Source: WTJX01 sp045106295
Lineage (GTDB): Bacteria; Bacteroidota; Bacteroidia; Cytophagales; JAAEPT01
Assembly (NCBI GenBank): GCA_045106295.1
Contig: JBGCEI010000159.1
Span: 1 to 29,327, forward strand
Length of the DNA stretch: 29,327 nucleotides
Direction: 5' to 3'
Shown: piece after piece, positions 16,120 to 24,075 of the stretch
Numbering within the stretch: position 1 is the stretch's first letter
Layout: each line of letters begins with the position of its first letter
Program-made: the position numbers and the translations under genes
The notes under the pieces: generated by a model
The model's database searches: none
What the model was told of the DNA's origin: nothing
Seen by the model: the letters and a program-made list of their open reading frames with translations, nothing else

Positions 16120-17280
16120 ATGACCACCGATTTCTACTCTTTACATGGTTTACTCACTGATGAGCAACACTTAATTCAACAAGCAGTCAAAGATTTTGTC
16201 AATAAAGAAGTGCGTCCTTCCATAGAAACATGGTTTGAAGAAGAACATTTTGAAGCTTCTTTATTCCCTAAAATGGGAGAATTAGGCATTTTAGGACCCA
16301 CTACATCAACCACCTATGGAGGTGTTGGTTTGGACAACATATCCTATGGACTTATGATGCAAGAAATAGAAAGTGGTGATTCTGGTTTGCGCTCGGCAGC
16401 TTCTGTGCAAGGGTCTTTAGTGATGTACCCTATTGAAGCTTTTGGTAGTGAAGAACAAAAACATAAGTTTCTCCCTGATTTATCTAAAGGAACACTAATC
16501 GGATGTTTCGGACTAACAGAACCAGACCATGGGTCCAACCCCTCAGGAATGGTCACCACCATAAAAGACCAAGGAGACCATGTACTATTGTGTGGTACTA
16601 AAATGTGGATATCTAATTCTCCTATTGCCGATCTCGCTGTAGTCTGGGCAAAAAATGAAGAAGGAAGAATTCAAGGAATAATCGTAGAAAAAGGGATGGA
16701 AGGCTTTACAGCTCCTGTAATACATGGGAAACTGTCATTAAGAGCTAGTATTACCGGAGAGCTAGTGTTTGACAATGTAAAGATCCCAAAAGAAAACATT
16801 CTACCCAATATTGATGGGCTTTCGGGACCATTAAAATGTTTAGACAAAGCACGCTATGGAATAAGCTGGGGAGCCATCGGTGCTGCTATTAATTGTTATG
16901 AAACGGCAGTAAAGTATTCCTTAGAAAGGCATCAATTCGGAAGACCCATTGGAGGTTTTCAGTTAACTCAGAAAAAGCTAGCCGAAATGTTAACTGAAAT
17001 CACAAAGGCACAACTCCTTAGTTGGAGATTAGGCACTTTATTAAATGAAGGAACAGCCACCAGTGCTCAAATATCAATGGCAAAACGAAATAATGTAGCC
17101 ATGGCAATCGACATCGCAAAAGAAGCCAGACAAATTCTTGGAGGAATGGGGATCACCAACCAATACCCTATTATGAGACACATTATGAATCTAGAGTCCG
17201 TCGTTACTTATGAAGGAACACACGACATTCATTTGCTGATACTAGGGAAAGAAATAACGGGAATCAGTGCTTTTGAATAA
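16120..17280 (+). CDS. gcdH: Glutaryl-CoA dehydrogenase (acyl-CoA dehydrogenase family)
   Basis: GcdH is a flavoprotein that oxidises and decarboxylates glutaryl-CoA to crotonyl-CoA in the last part of lysine, hydroxylysine and tryptophan breakdown. The 386-residue length fits. Motifs typical of this branch are FGLTEPDHGSNPSGM, KLSLRASITGELVFDNVKIP, GPLKCLDKARYGISWGA, ERHQFGRPIGGFQLTQKKLAEM and the C-terminal TYEGTHDIHLLILGKEITGI with catalytic Glu365. The Arg in SLRAS (substrate carboxylate binding in GcdH) supports glutaryl-CoA over other acyl-CoAs. It is divergent from kynA, which fits a tryptophan route. Its stop is 2 bases from the aroC stop on the other strand. Confidence 0.93.
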   Translation: MTTDFYSLHGLLTDEQHLIQQAVKDFVNKEVRPSIETWFEEEHFEASLFPKMGELGILGPTTSTTYGGVGLDNISYGLMMQEIESGDSGLRSAASVQGSLVMYPIEAFGSEEQKHKFLPDLSKGTLIGCFGLTEPDHGSNPSGMVTTIKDQGDHVLLCGTKMWISNSPIADLAVVWAKNEEGRIQGIIVEKGMEGFTAPVIHGKLSLRASITGELVFDNVKIPKENILPNIDGLSGPLKCLDKARYGISWGAIGAAINCYETAVKYSLERHQFGRPIGGFQLTQKKLAEMLTEITKAQLLSWRLGTLLNEGTATSAQISMAKRNNVAMAIDIAKEARQILGGMGITNQYPIMRHIMNLESVVTYEGTHDIHLLILGKEITGISAFE

Positions 17281-17282
17281 GC

Positions 17283-18359
17283 CTAAAGCTTACTACTCTT
17301 TGCTCGTAAGTAAAAGTCTACTATCACAAGTGCAGCCATAGCATCTACAATCGGTACCGCTCTAGGTACCACACATGGATCGTGTCTTCCTTTTCCGCTT
17401 ACTGTCGTATTATTGCCGTCAGCATCTACACTGTCCTGATCTTTCATGATCGTAGCTACGGGTTTAAACGCTACATTAAAGTAAATGTCTTGTCCGTTAG
17501 AAATACCACCTTGAATTCCCCCTGAATGATTGGTTTTTGTTTTTACACGGTCATTTTCCATGTAAAACTCATCATTATGTTGAGAACCGTTCATCTTAAC
17601 TCCTTCAAAGCCACTCCCGTACTCAAAGCCTTTTACGGCATTGATACTTAGCATAGCTTTACCTAGTTCAGCGTGTAGCTTATCAAATACAGGCTCTCCT
17701 AAACCTACTGGACACCCTTTGATCACTCCTGTAATTACACCACCAATCGTATCTTGGTTTTTACGAGTCTGGTCTACTAACTCAATCATTGCTTCCGCTG
17801 TTTCAGCATCTGGACAACGAATAATATTGTCTTCTATTTTAGAGGCATCTATTTCGTGGTAGGCTTTTTCTAGTTTTAAATCTCCTGTTTGAGACACATA
17901 AGAGAATACTTCTACACCTAATTTTTTTAATAATAATTTAGCTACTGCTCCTGCCGCTACTCTGGCAGCTGTTTCTCTAGCAGAGCTTCTACCTCCTCCA
18001 CGGTAATCACGAACACCATACTTTTCTGAATACGTGTAATCGGCATGTGATGGACGGTATTTATCAGCAATGTGCGAATAGTCTTTACTTTTCTGGTCTT
18101 GATTCCAGATCATTAAAGCAAGAGGCGTACCCGTTGTTTTCCCTTCAAACTCTCCTGACAAAATCTCAAATTCATCCGCTTCTTTTCGCTGCGTTACAAT
18201 CTTCGATTGCCCCGGTTTTCTACGAGTCAATTCACTTTGAATAAAATCTTTATCTAAATACAGTCCAGCAGGGCATCCGTCTATTACTACACCTATTCCC
18301 TTACCATGCGATTCACCAAAAGTGGTGATGGTGAACATTTTACCGTAACTGTTATCCAT
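17283..18359 (-). CDS. aroC: Chorismate synthase
   Basis: AroC makes chorismate from 5-enolpyruvylshikimate 3-phosphate in the last shikimate step and needs reduced FMN. The 358-residue protein starts with TFGESHGKGIGVVIDGCPAG and continues with RRKPGQSKIVTQRKE, RYGVRDYRGGGRSSARETAARVAAGA, and a C-terminal GRHDPCVVPRAVPIVDAMAAL, all family signatures (each quoted in part). Length and order are normal. It is transcribed alone on the minus strand, convergent with gcdH. Its upstream region is the REP-rich spacer 18360-18714, where I see no clear promoter box. Confidence 0.97.
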   Translation of the reverse strand: MDNSYGKMFTITTFGESHGKGIGVVIDGCPAGLYLDKDFIQSELTRRKPGQSKIVTQRKEADEFEILSGEFEGKTTGTPLALMIWNQDQKSKDYSHIADKYRPSHADYTYSEKYGVRDYRGGGRSSARETAARVAAGAVAKLLLKKLGVEVFSYVSQTGDLKLEKAYHEIDASKIEDNIIRCPDAETAEAMIELVDQTRKNQDTIGGVITGVIKGCPVGLGEPVFDKLHAELGKAMLSINAVKGFEYGSGFEGVKMNGSQHNDEFYMENDRVKTKTNHSGGIQGGISNGQDIYFNVAFKPVATIMKDQDSVDADGNNTTVSGKGRHDPCVVPRAVPIVDAMAALVIVDFYLRAKSSKL

Positions 18360-18491
18360 ACTAATTTACTTTTCTGCCCGTTTCAGGCAATTTCTTATTC
18401 CAGCCTACAAAGAAAGAGTAAAGAATCTAAAATCTAAAATTTGTAATTCTTTTTATTATCGCTTTATCAAGTAATCCGCCTTTTAACCTTG

Positions 18492-18514
18492 CCACTTTCG
18501 TGTAATGGCGCGAA
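18492..18514. repeat. Dispersed hairpin repeat, copy 1
   Basis: A stretch of 23 bases here is identical to 28463-28485. Flanks allow a hairpin of CACTTTCG with CGAAGTG (one T bulged). It is the only long exact intergenic match between two spacers that I noticed in the window. Both copies lie outside genes, about 10 kb apart. Confidence 0.65.
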
Positions 18515-18534
18515 GTGTCTTTTCTAGGTTTACT

Positions 18535-18662
18535 GTCACTCCTGAAACGGGAATGTCATTCCCAAAACATTGGGAACCCCAGATAATGTTAGCTCTAACG
18601 AAAAGCGAGGCAAAAACCTTGATTGAGATCTTCATTTCCATGAGGATGACGAGCCTTTTTGT
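18535..18662. repeat. Cluster of REP-like palindromes in the 18360-18714 spacer
   Basis: Several short inverted repeats lie side by side. GGGAAT (18549-18554) pairs with ATTCCC (18558-18563). The same ATTCCC region can instead pair in TTCCCAA (18559-18565) with TTGGGAA (18570-18576). On the minus strand a GTCATCC head is followed by a small hairpin TCCTCAT/ATGAAGA and GATCTC. This is the pattern of the GTCAT-headed REP repeats that are scattered in many genomes. The remaining spacer is low-complexity, including a doubled AATCTAA at 18424-18437. Confidence 0.5.
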
Positions 18663-18714
18663 TAGGTTGACTACTTCTTGTCTTAACGTCTAATAATCGT
18701 ACAGCCTCATTGCC

Positions 18715-19461
18715 TCACTCCACTACCAACGTATCTTTCTTGTAGACATACAGCGTATCTAAAAACTCATCGTAAAAAATGGATGAAGCATATTTAGTAG
18801 AGTCAACAATAGCTTGTATGCCGTTTAGTCCTTCTTGGTCAGGCAATAATGAAAATAAGATATCTCGTTTAAAAGCCAACTCCAGGTCTGATTGATCAAA
18901 TGAAATACCATCTAAACTATTCGACCATAGGCGTAACCTATTCTCAGCGTTTTCAACATAAATAGCATACCAGCCATTGGTTGCCTTATTACTCACCGAT
19001 ACAATGTCACCGTAATCTAATTCATATTTCTGATTCGATAAAACATCGGGGCTAGTGTACAATTTGAGTGTGCTTTTTATGACTCCCAAAGAAGCTACTG
19101 GCTGTGTGTAGGCAGAAATCAACCAACCAGTTACTTCATTTATCTCTACTGATAAATAGGTAAGCTCTTCTTCTTTGTTTATGGTAGAGTCTCCTGTCAA
19201 GATTATTTTTTGACCAGGTAATACGTTTAAAATTTTCGCGCTATTTCCCGAAGGGGAGATAAAAACACTGGTTTTCTTTAAAACAATTGACTCAATAGCC
19301 GTCTGAATGACTAATTCGTTTTCCTGTTTGATTTCTTTTTTAACGTTGGAATACTTGTAGAGCTCTTTAAAAATAGAAGTCTCATTTTCATTGCGGAAAC
19401 AAGAACTTAACATAAGTATTGCGAAATATAAGCAAAGAATAGGGATACGTGGTTGAATCAT
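18715..19461 (-). CDS. Unknown lipoprotein with SH3-like (bacterial SH3) domains
   Basis: The 248-residue protein starts with a lipoprotein signal (IPILCLYFAILML, lipobox LSSC, Cys21). Two segments look like bacterial SH3 repeats: about 60-115 (SVFISPSGNSAKILNVLPGQ ... GWLISAYTQ) and about 125-180 (TLKLYTSPDVLSNQKYELDYGD ... NGWYAIYVEN). Such domains bind cell-wall peptides or other proteins in known cases. The C-terminal 60 residues are unassigned and contain DQEGLNGIQAIVDSTKYASS. It is on the same strand as gmhB, 63 bases after it. Substrate or partner unknown. Confidence 0.7.
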   Translation of the reverse strand: MIQPRIPILCLYFAILMLSSCFRNENETSIFKELYKYSNVKKEIKQENELVIQTAIESIVLKKTSVFISPSGNSAKILNVLPGQKIILTGDSTINKEEELTYLSVEINEVTGWLISAYTQPVASLGVIKSTLKLYTSPDVLSNQKYELDYGDIVSVSNKATNGWYAIYVENAENRLRLWSNSLDGISFDQSDLELAFKRDILFSLLPDQEGLNGIQAIVDSTKYASSIFYDEFLDTLYVYKKDTLVVE

Positions 19462-19524
19462 TTTTCTAATTTTAAATTCTAATGTAAGGTATCTTAAAGT
19501 CTTAGAATCTAACTATCTTAAAAC

Positions 19525-20031
19525 TTAAACAATATGATTAGCCACTTCTAATAAACTAGACGTCACAAAATCATATTTGCTTTTATCTCCTTCTGAATCA
19601 ATTAAGGCAGTTTTGATTCCTAGCTTTTTTGCTGGTACTAAATCCCTGTCTTTATCTCCCACCATCCACGATTGGGAAGGATCGACATCGAATTTTGCCA
19701 TTCCTTTTTCAATCATTAGTGAACCAGGTTTTCTAGTCAAAGAAACTGAGGTGAAGTTTTCGTTGTGTGGAGCATAATACAGTTCGTCTAACAAACCACC
19801 ACATAATTCTTGAATGTGATGATATACATTGTAGACGTCTTCTTTTTTGTAAATGCCTTTCGCAATTCCTGATTGATTGGTGATGATCACTAATTTGTAA
19901 CCTGCTGTTTTGAATTTTTGTAAAGCTTCTACTACACCATCTAATAATTGAAATTTCTCAATGGTGTAGACATAATCTACGTAGTCTTTATTGATTACTC
20001 CGTCTCTATCTAAAAAAATGGCTTTGTTCAT
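19525..20031 (-). CDS. gmhB: HAD-IIIA phosphatase, GmhB-like (heptose 1,7-bisphosphate 7-phosphatase)
   Basis: The 168-residue protein is a small HAD phosphatase: FLDRDGVINKD holds the nucleophile Asp8 and Asp10, IITNQSGIAKG is the second motif, TRKPGSLM carries the Lys of motif III, and WMVGDKDRDL gives the Mg-binding aspartates. These match GmhB, which removes the 7-phosphate of ADP-heptose precursors for lipopolysaccharide core. Oddly, the zinc loop of GmhB (CxH...CxC) is absent: the segment reads YYAPHNENFTSVSLTRKP, with no Cys. Related enzymes without zinc include histidinol-phosphatase domains, so the exact substrate is uncertain. The next upstream genes are the toxin-antitoxin pair, 35 bases away. 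Confidence 0.75.
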   Translation of the reverse strand: MNKAIFLDRDGVINKDYVDYVYTIEKFQLLDGVVEALQKFKTAGYKLVIITNQSGIAKGIYKKEDVYNVYHHIQELCGGLLDELYYAPHNENFTSVSLTRKPGSLMIEKGMAKFDVDPSQSWMVGDKDRDLVPAKKLGIKTALIDSEGDKSKYDFVTSSLLEVANHIV

Positions 20032-20066
20032 GTTTAGAGTTAGTTGCTTCTTTGAATTTATTACAA

Positions 20067-20399
20067 TTATTTAGGATAATGAATCTCAATTACGCCATGT
20101 TCTATTTCAAAAGGAATCTCTTTTTCTATTAAAGGAACATATTCTTTCACTACTTGATAACGATTGGTTGAAGCCATTATAACTACGATAATAATATCAT
20201 TTTTATCAAGGTTTTGTTGGTAACGTAAATTTTTATCTATGGTAACAAGAGCTTTAAAATTATTTTCTCTCATCAATTTTAGTAGATGCCCATTTTTAAT
20301 ACCTGTCCATTTTTGATCTCTGACGGTACTAATTTCTAAATTGGTAGAAAAACGATGCTTTAAACGAGTAGGGAGATTCTCATCAAGTAGCAGCTTCAT
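20067..20399 (-). CDS. DUF5615 PIN-like toxin
   Basis: The 110-residue protein begins with KLLLDENLPTRLKHRF, the DUF5615/Mut7-C-type signature with an acidic pair (Asp6, Glu7), and has VTIDKNLRYQQN later with another Asp. This family has a PIN-like fold and is regarded as the toxic partner of DUF433 proteins; a nuclease activity is inferred, not shown. Its start overlaps the DUF433 gene by 17 bases, the usual arrangement of a toxin-antitoxin pair with the antitoxin first. Confidence 0.85.
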   Translation of the reverse strand: MKLLLDENLPTRLKHRFSTNLEISTVRDQKWTGIKNGHLLKLMRENNFKALVTIDKNLRYQQNLDKNDIIIVVIMASTNRYQVVKEYVPLIEKEIPFEIEHGVIEIHYPK

Positions 20400-20613
20400 T
20401 AGGTAACGTATTTAATGTAAAAAGATTCTCTGCCAATGAAAGGAGCTTAATAGCTTGTTCTTTTTCTACTGATGGAAAGTCTTCTAAAAAATCTCCCAAA
20501 CTATCTCCTGCTTTTAAATAATCAAATAGTGTTTTAATAGGAACTCTTGTTCCGTAAAAAACAGGTGTCCCACTTACAATTTCTGGTGATATGGTAATCA
20601 GTTGATGATGCAT
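20383..20613 (-). CDS. DUF433 antitoxin
   Basis: The 76-residue protein carries PEIVSGTPVFYGTRVPIKTL and the segment FPSVEKEQAIKLL, the hallmark of DUF433, a small winged-helix-like domain. DUF433 proteins pair with DUF5615 toxins and likely bind their own promoter. The gene precedes the toxin with a 17-base overlap. On the minus strand upstream, TATATTTA (around 20622-20629) resembles a -7 box. No strong operator palindrome was seen. Confidence 0.85.
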   Translation of the reverse strand: MHHQLITISPEIVSGTPVFYGTRVPIKTLFDYLKAGDSLGDFLEDFPSVEKEQAIKLLSLAENLFTLNTLPNEAAT

Positions 20614-20707
20614 GCTTATGTAAATATAACATTTTTATACTACACTTAAGTTTCATTTCCCAAAAATGGGTTTTGCCGAATGCTCACAGTATTTTTCAGA
20701 ACCTATT

Positions 20708-21598
20708 TTAATTCCTAAACCTACTAAAAATACCTAGAGGCAATTTTTTCTGGTAACGGTCTTCTAGGTAAAGTTCACCGGAGTGGATCTCTTTTACCTG
20801 CGGGAAATGAGTATGTAATAGCGTTTCTGCAATAATTGGAGATAACCCCATAGAATAGAGGTTTAATACTAAGAAACTGTTCTTGTGTTCTAGTAAACTA
20901 GCACACTGAGATAGTAACTCGTTCAATTGCTCTTCTAGCACCCATTTCTCTCCATTTGGTCCACGTCCGTAAGAAGGCGGATCTAGAATGATTCCTTGGT
21001 ATGTATTCCCTCTTTTTACTTCTCGTTGTACAAACTTAAAGGCATCTTCTATTACCCAACGAATATCGTTCAGCTTGCTGCTTTCCATGTTTCTACGTGA
21101 CCAAGAAATTACCTGTTTTACGGAGTCAACATGGGTTACATCTCCTCCAGCCGCTTTGGCTGCCAGGGAAGCGCCTCCTGTGTAGGCAAATAAGTTGAGT
21201 ACTTTTGGTTTTGGAGTAGGAATAGACTGAATGGTGTTGTAAATGAAATCCCAATTAGGTGCTTGTTCTGGAAATACGCCTACATGCTTAAAAGAAGTTG
21301 GCGCTAAATTTAGTTTGAAAGACTGTTCTTTCAGTTTGTAACTGATTTGCCAATTGTTGAGTTCCTTTTTGAATTGCCAGTTTCCTTTTTCGTAGTTACT
21401 AGATGCTTTCGATACTTCTCTTTTAAAGGTAGCATCGGCTAATTGATACCATTCTTGTGGCTTTGATTTATTCCAAATGGCTTGTGGTTCAGGACGGATG
21501 AGTGTAAATTTTCCGAAGCGTTCTAACTTTTCAAAATTACCAGAATCTATGAGTTCATAGTCAGAAAAACCTTCTGGAGTAAGTAAAGAGTAAGTCAT
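20708..21598 (-). CDS. Class I SAM-dependent methyltransferase, RlmI-like
   Basis: The 296-residue protein has the SAM-binding motif I VLNLFAYTGGASLAA at about 133-147, motif II VTHVDSV, and the catalytic DPPSYGRGPNGEKW block (DPPSY at 206-210). These are typical of the RlmI/YccW group of rRNA (cytosine-C5) methyltransferases. The N-terminal PUA domain of full RlmI (about 390 residues) is not present; instead a short domain with RPEPQAIW precedes it. The known family includes 23S rRNA enzymes, but the target here is open. It starts 12 bases after the dxs stop and is probably in the same transcript. Confidence 0.85.
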   Translation of the reverse strand: MTYSLLTPEGFSDYELIDSGNFEKLERFGKFTLIRPEPQAIWNKSKPQEWYQLADATFKREVSKASSNYEKGNWQFKKELNNWQISYKLKEQSFKLNLAPTSFKHVGVFPEQAPNWDFIYNTIQSIPTPKPKVLNLFAYTGGASLAAKAAGGDVTHVDSVKQVISWSRRNMESSKLNDIRWVIEDAFKFVQREVKRGNTYQGIILDPPSYGRGPNGEKWVLEEQLNELLSQCASLLEHKNSFLVLNLYSMGLSPIIAETLLHTHFPQVKEIHSGELYLEDRYQKKLPLGIFSRFRN

Positions 21599-21610
21599 GT
21601 GATAAAAAAA

Positions 21611-23545
21611 TTAATTACTAGGAACAGTAATCGTTTTGGTTACTTCTATGTCTAATTCTGCCACGACAGTGTCCAAAATAGCCTGTTGATCGTAACCGCA
21701 TAATGCATGTAGCTGTTCTTGCGTACCGTGGTCTATGAACTTGTCTGGAATACCCAATCGTTTTACTTTTACTGCATATCCTTGGTCTGAGATAAATTCT
21801 AATACAGCACTTCCAAAACCACCCGTAAGGCAACCGTCTTCTACGGTGATAATAGTGGAATAATTTTTACAAATTTGATGTAACAATTCTTCGTCGATAG
21901 GCTTTACAAAACGCATATCGTAATGTCCTATGTTTGTCCCTTGTTGTTTGAGTTGTTCAACTACTTTTGTCGCATAGTTTCCTATGTGACCAATGGTGAG
22001 TATTGCTACCTCTTTACCTTCATTTAATTGACGACCTTTTCCTATTTCTATTTCTTCAAAAGGAGACTGCCAGTCTATGGTCACTCCTTTTCCTCTTGGG
22101 TAGCGAATACTAAATGGTCCTTGATTAGGAAGTTGTGCTGTGTACATCAGGTTTCGTAATTCACCTTCATTCATAGGGGCGCTTACCACTAAGTTGGGTA
22201 TGCACCGCATGTAAGCAATATCAAATGCTCCGTGGTGAGTAGCGCCGTCTGCACCAGCGACTCCTGCACGGTCTAAACAAAAGACTACATTTAGGTTCTG
22301 AATGCAGACATCGTGGATTACTTGGTCGTATCCTCTCTGCATAAAGGTAGAGTAGATATTACAAAAAGGTATTAATCCTTGTGTAGCCATTCCTGCAGAT
22401 AAGGTGACAGCATGTTGTTCGGCTATTCCTACATCAAACGCCCGGTCTGGCATTGCTTTCATCATAATATTTAATGATGATCCAGATGGCATTGCAGGAG
22501 TAATTCCCATTATTTTTTTTTTTTTTTTTTCTAATTCAACGATGCTGTGACCAAAAACGTCTTGGTATTTAGGTGCTTCGGGAACTACCTTTTTAGGTGC
22601 TTCTGATTGCCCTGTTGTTTTGTTGAAGCCAGAGGTAGCGTGCCATTTGGTTTGTTCTTTTTCGGCTAGTTCATATCCTTTTCCTTTTGTGGTAACACAA
22701 TGCAGAATCTTAGGCCCTGGAATGTTTTTTAAGTCTTCGAGTACATTGACTAAGTGATCGATGTCATGCCCATCAACTGGACCAAAATAGCGTAGCTTTA
22801 GTGATTCAAATAGGTTACTATGTTTAAGCAGATAAGATTTCATGCTCTTCTCTACTTTCGCAACTATTGACCTAGCATCGGGACCAAATTTACTGACTTT
22901 ACCTAATACATTCCATACTTCGTCACGTAGCTTATTGTATGTTTTGGAGGTGGTTACATCTGTTAAATAATCTTTTAACGCCCCTACATTGGGGTCTATT
23001 GCCATACAATTATCATTCAAGATAATAACGACATCAGAGTTGCTGACACCAGCATGGTTCATTGCTTCAAATGCCATTCCACCCGTCATAGCGCCATCGC
23101 CAATTACAGCTATGTTTTGTTGATTGTCTCCTTTATAGGCAGTAGCCATTGCCATTCCAAGAGCTGCTGAAATGGAAGTAGAAGAGTGACCTACACCAAA
23201 GGAGTCGTATTCACTTTCTTTTCTTTTGGGGAAACCTGAGATTCCGCCCATTACTCGGTTGGTATGAAAATTTTCTTTTCTGCCCGTTAATATTTTGTGT
23301 CCGTAAGCTTGGTGACCTACATCCCAAACTACTTGATCTGTTGGGGTATTGAATACATAATGCAAGGCAACAGTCAATTCGGTAACGCCTAAACTAGCAC
23401 CAAAATGACCACCATAGGTGGCTACATTATCGACGATAAATTGTCGTAAATCTTCGCATAAAGCAGGCAAGTCCTCTCTTTTGATCTTTTTAAGATCATA
23501 GGGAGAATTTATTTGAGATAGGTATTTACCTTGGTTTATTTCCAT
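21611..23545 (-). CDS. dxs: 1-deoxy-D-xylulose-5-phosphate synthase
   Basis: Dxs is the thiamine-diphosphate enzyme that joins pyruvate and glyceraldehyde 3-phosphate, the first step of the MEP isoprenoid pathway. The 644 residues match the family length. Seen motifs: GGHFGASLGVTELTVALHYV near the start (His47 region), SFGVGHSSTSISAALG, the TPP motif GDGAMTGG at 149-156 with NDNCMAI, KGKGYELAEKEQTKWHA, and GIAEQHAVTLSAGMA with the catalytic Glu of the transketolase fold. Residues 340-344 are five Lys coded in a run of 18 A bases (see the repeat entry). The neighbour downstream is an RlmI-like methyltransferase. Confidence 0.97.
   Translation of the reverse strand: MEINQGKYLSQINSPYDLKKIKREDLPALCEDLRQFIVDNVATYGGHFGASLGVTELTVALHYVFNTPTDQVVWDVGHQAYGHKILTGRKENFHTNRVMGGISGFPKRKESEYDSFGVGHSSTSISAALGMAMATAYKGDNQQNIAVIGDGAMTGGMAFEAMNHAGVSNSDVVIILNDNCMAIDPNVGALKDYLTDVTTSKTYNKLRDEVWNVLGKVSKFGPDARSIVAKVEKSMKSYLLKHSNLFESLKLRYFGPVDGHDIDHLVNVLEDLKNIPGPKILHCVTTKGKGYELAEKEQTKWHATSGFNKTTGQSEAPKKVVPEAPKYQDVFGHSIVELEKKKKKIMGITPAMPSGSSLNIMMKAMPDRAFDVGIAEQHAVTLSAGMATQGLIPFCNIYSTFMQRGYDQVIHDVCIQNLNVVFCLDRAGVAGADGATHHGAFDIAYMRCIPNLVVSAPMNEGELRNLMYTAQLPNQGPFSIRYPRGKGVTIDWQSPFEEIEIGKGRQLNEGKEVAILTIGHIGNYATKVVEQLKQQGTNIGHYDMRFVKPIDEELLHQICKNYSTIITVEDGCLTGGFGSAVLEFISDQGYAVKVKRLGIPDKFIDHGTQEQLHALCGYDQQAILDTVVAELDIEVTKTITVPSN
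22513..22530. repeat. Homopolymer of 18 T (18 A on the dxs coding strand) inside dxs
   Basis: The plus strand has 18 consecutive T. On the dxs strand they read as the last two bases of a Glu codon (339), five AAA Lys codons (340-344) and the first base of an Ile ATA. No synonymous AAG breaks the run. It is a hot spot for replication and RNA polymerase slippage. Confidence 0.97.
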
Positions 23546-23593
23546 GTATCATGTTGAATAACAAGCTCACCATGAATTTGTTGCTTGTTGAAA

Positions 23594-23601
23594 CAAAGAT
23601 A
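23594..23601 (-). promoter_or_regulatory. Candidate -7 box upstream of dxs
   Basis: On the minus strand the sequence is TATCTTTG, an exact match to the Bacteroidota -7 consensus TAnnTTTG, 49 bases upstream of the dxs ATG. I see no clear TTTG at the matching -33 position, so the box is only a candidate. Confidence 0.4.
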
Positions 23602-23710
23602 GCGTATTTAATTGTAAGGTTTTTTGTAATTAGACAAAAGTAATTGATTGTACGTTGCATAAATTTTGAGTGATAGGCAACTTATTTTGAGTAGGTCTTG
23701 TTTTGGGTGC

Positions 23711-24073
23711 ATGAAAACAGTAGTAGTAGGGGCAACAGTAAATCCTGAGCGGTATGCTTTTAAGGCGGCAACTAAGTTGGTAAAACATCAGCAGGAAATT
23801 GAATTAATAGGTATTAAAAAAGGAAAGATAGAAGGTATCTCGATTAAAAACTTAAGAGAGAAACCTGATCTTGGTGAAATAGACACAATTACGCTGTACA
23901 TAGGCCCAAATAATCAAGAAGAATGGATAGATTACTTAATTGGACTAAAGCCAAGACGTATCATTTTTAATCCAGGTACAGAAAATCAGAATTTTGTAAA
24001 GAGAGCTATAGCAAAAGGAATTTTTTGTGAAGAAGCGTGTACGTTGGTATTGCTTCAAACAAATCAGTATTAG
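23711..24073 (+). CDS. CoA-binding domain protein (YccU-like)
   Basis: From ATG 23711 the protein has 120 residues and opens with the Rossmann-type strand KTVVVGATVNPERYAFKAA, the start of CoA-binding (CoA_binding_2) proteins. A second segment has ELIGIKKGKIEGI. The C-terminus FNPGTENQNFVKRAIAKG (with the E of GTEN) and EEACTLVLLQT match the family. A longer frame back to TTG 23666 would add 15 residues before the fold and is unlikely. Small proteins of this type bind CoA in E. coli; their role is unknown. It is divergent from dxs and convergent with 24076-25197, whose stop is 2 bases away. Confidence 0.85.
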   Translation: MKTVVVGATVNPERYAFKAATKLVKHQQEIELIGIKKGKIEGISIKNLREKPDLGEIDTITLYIGPNNQEEWIDYLIGLKPRRIIFNPGTENQNFVKRAIAKGIFCEEACTLVLLQTNQY

Positions 24074-24075
24074 AC

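Noticed and set aside
18505..18693. 62-codon plus-strand frame in the spacer upstream of aroC
   Set aside because: It is translated REP-like repeat DNA (MSFPKHWEPQI is the usual peptide shape of such repeats), with no support as a gene.
22500..22535. T tract as a transcription terminator
   Set aside because: There is no hairpin next to it and it is inside the intact dxs frame.
23666..23710. Extended N-terminus of the CoA-binding protein from TTG
   Set aside because: The family starts with the Rossmann strand at 23711, and the extension adds no known structure.
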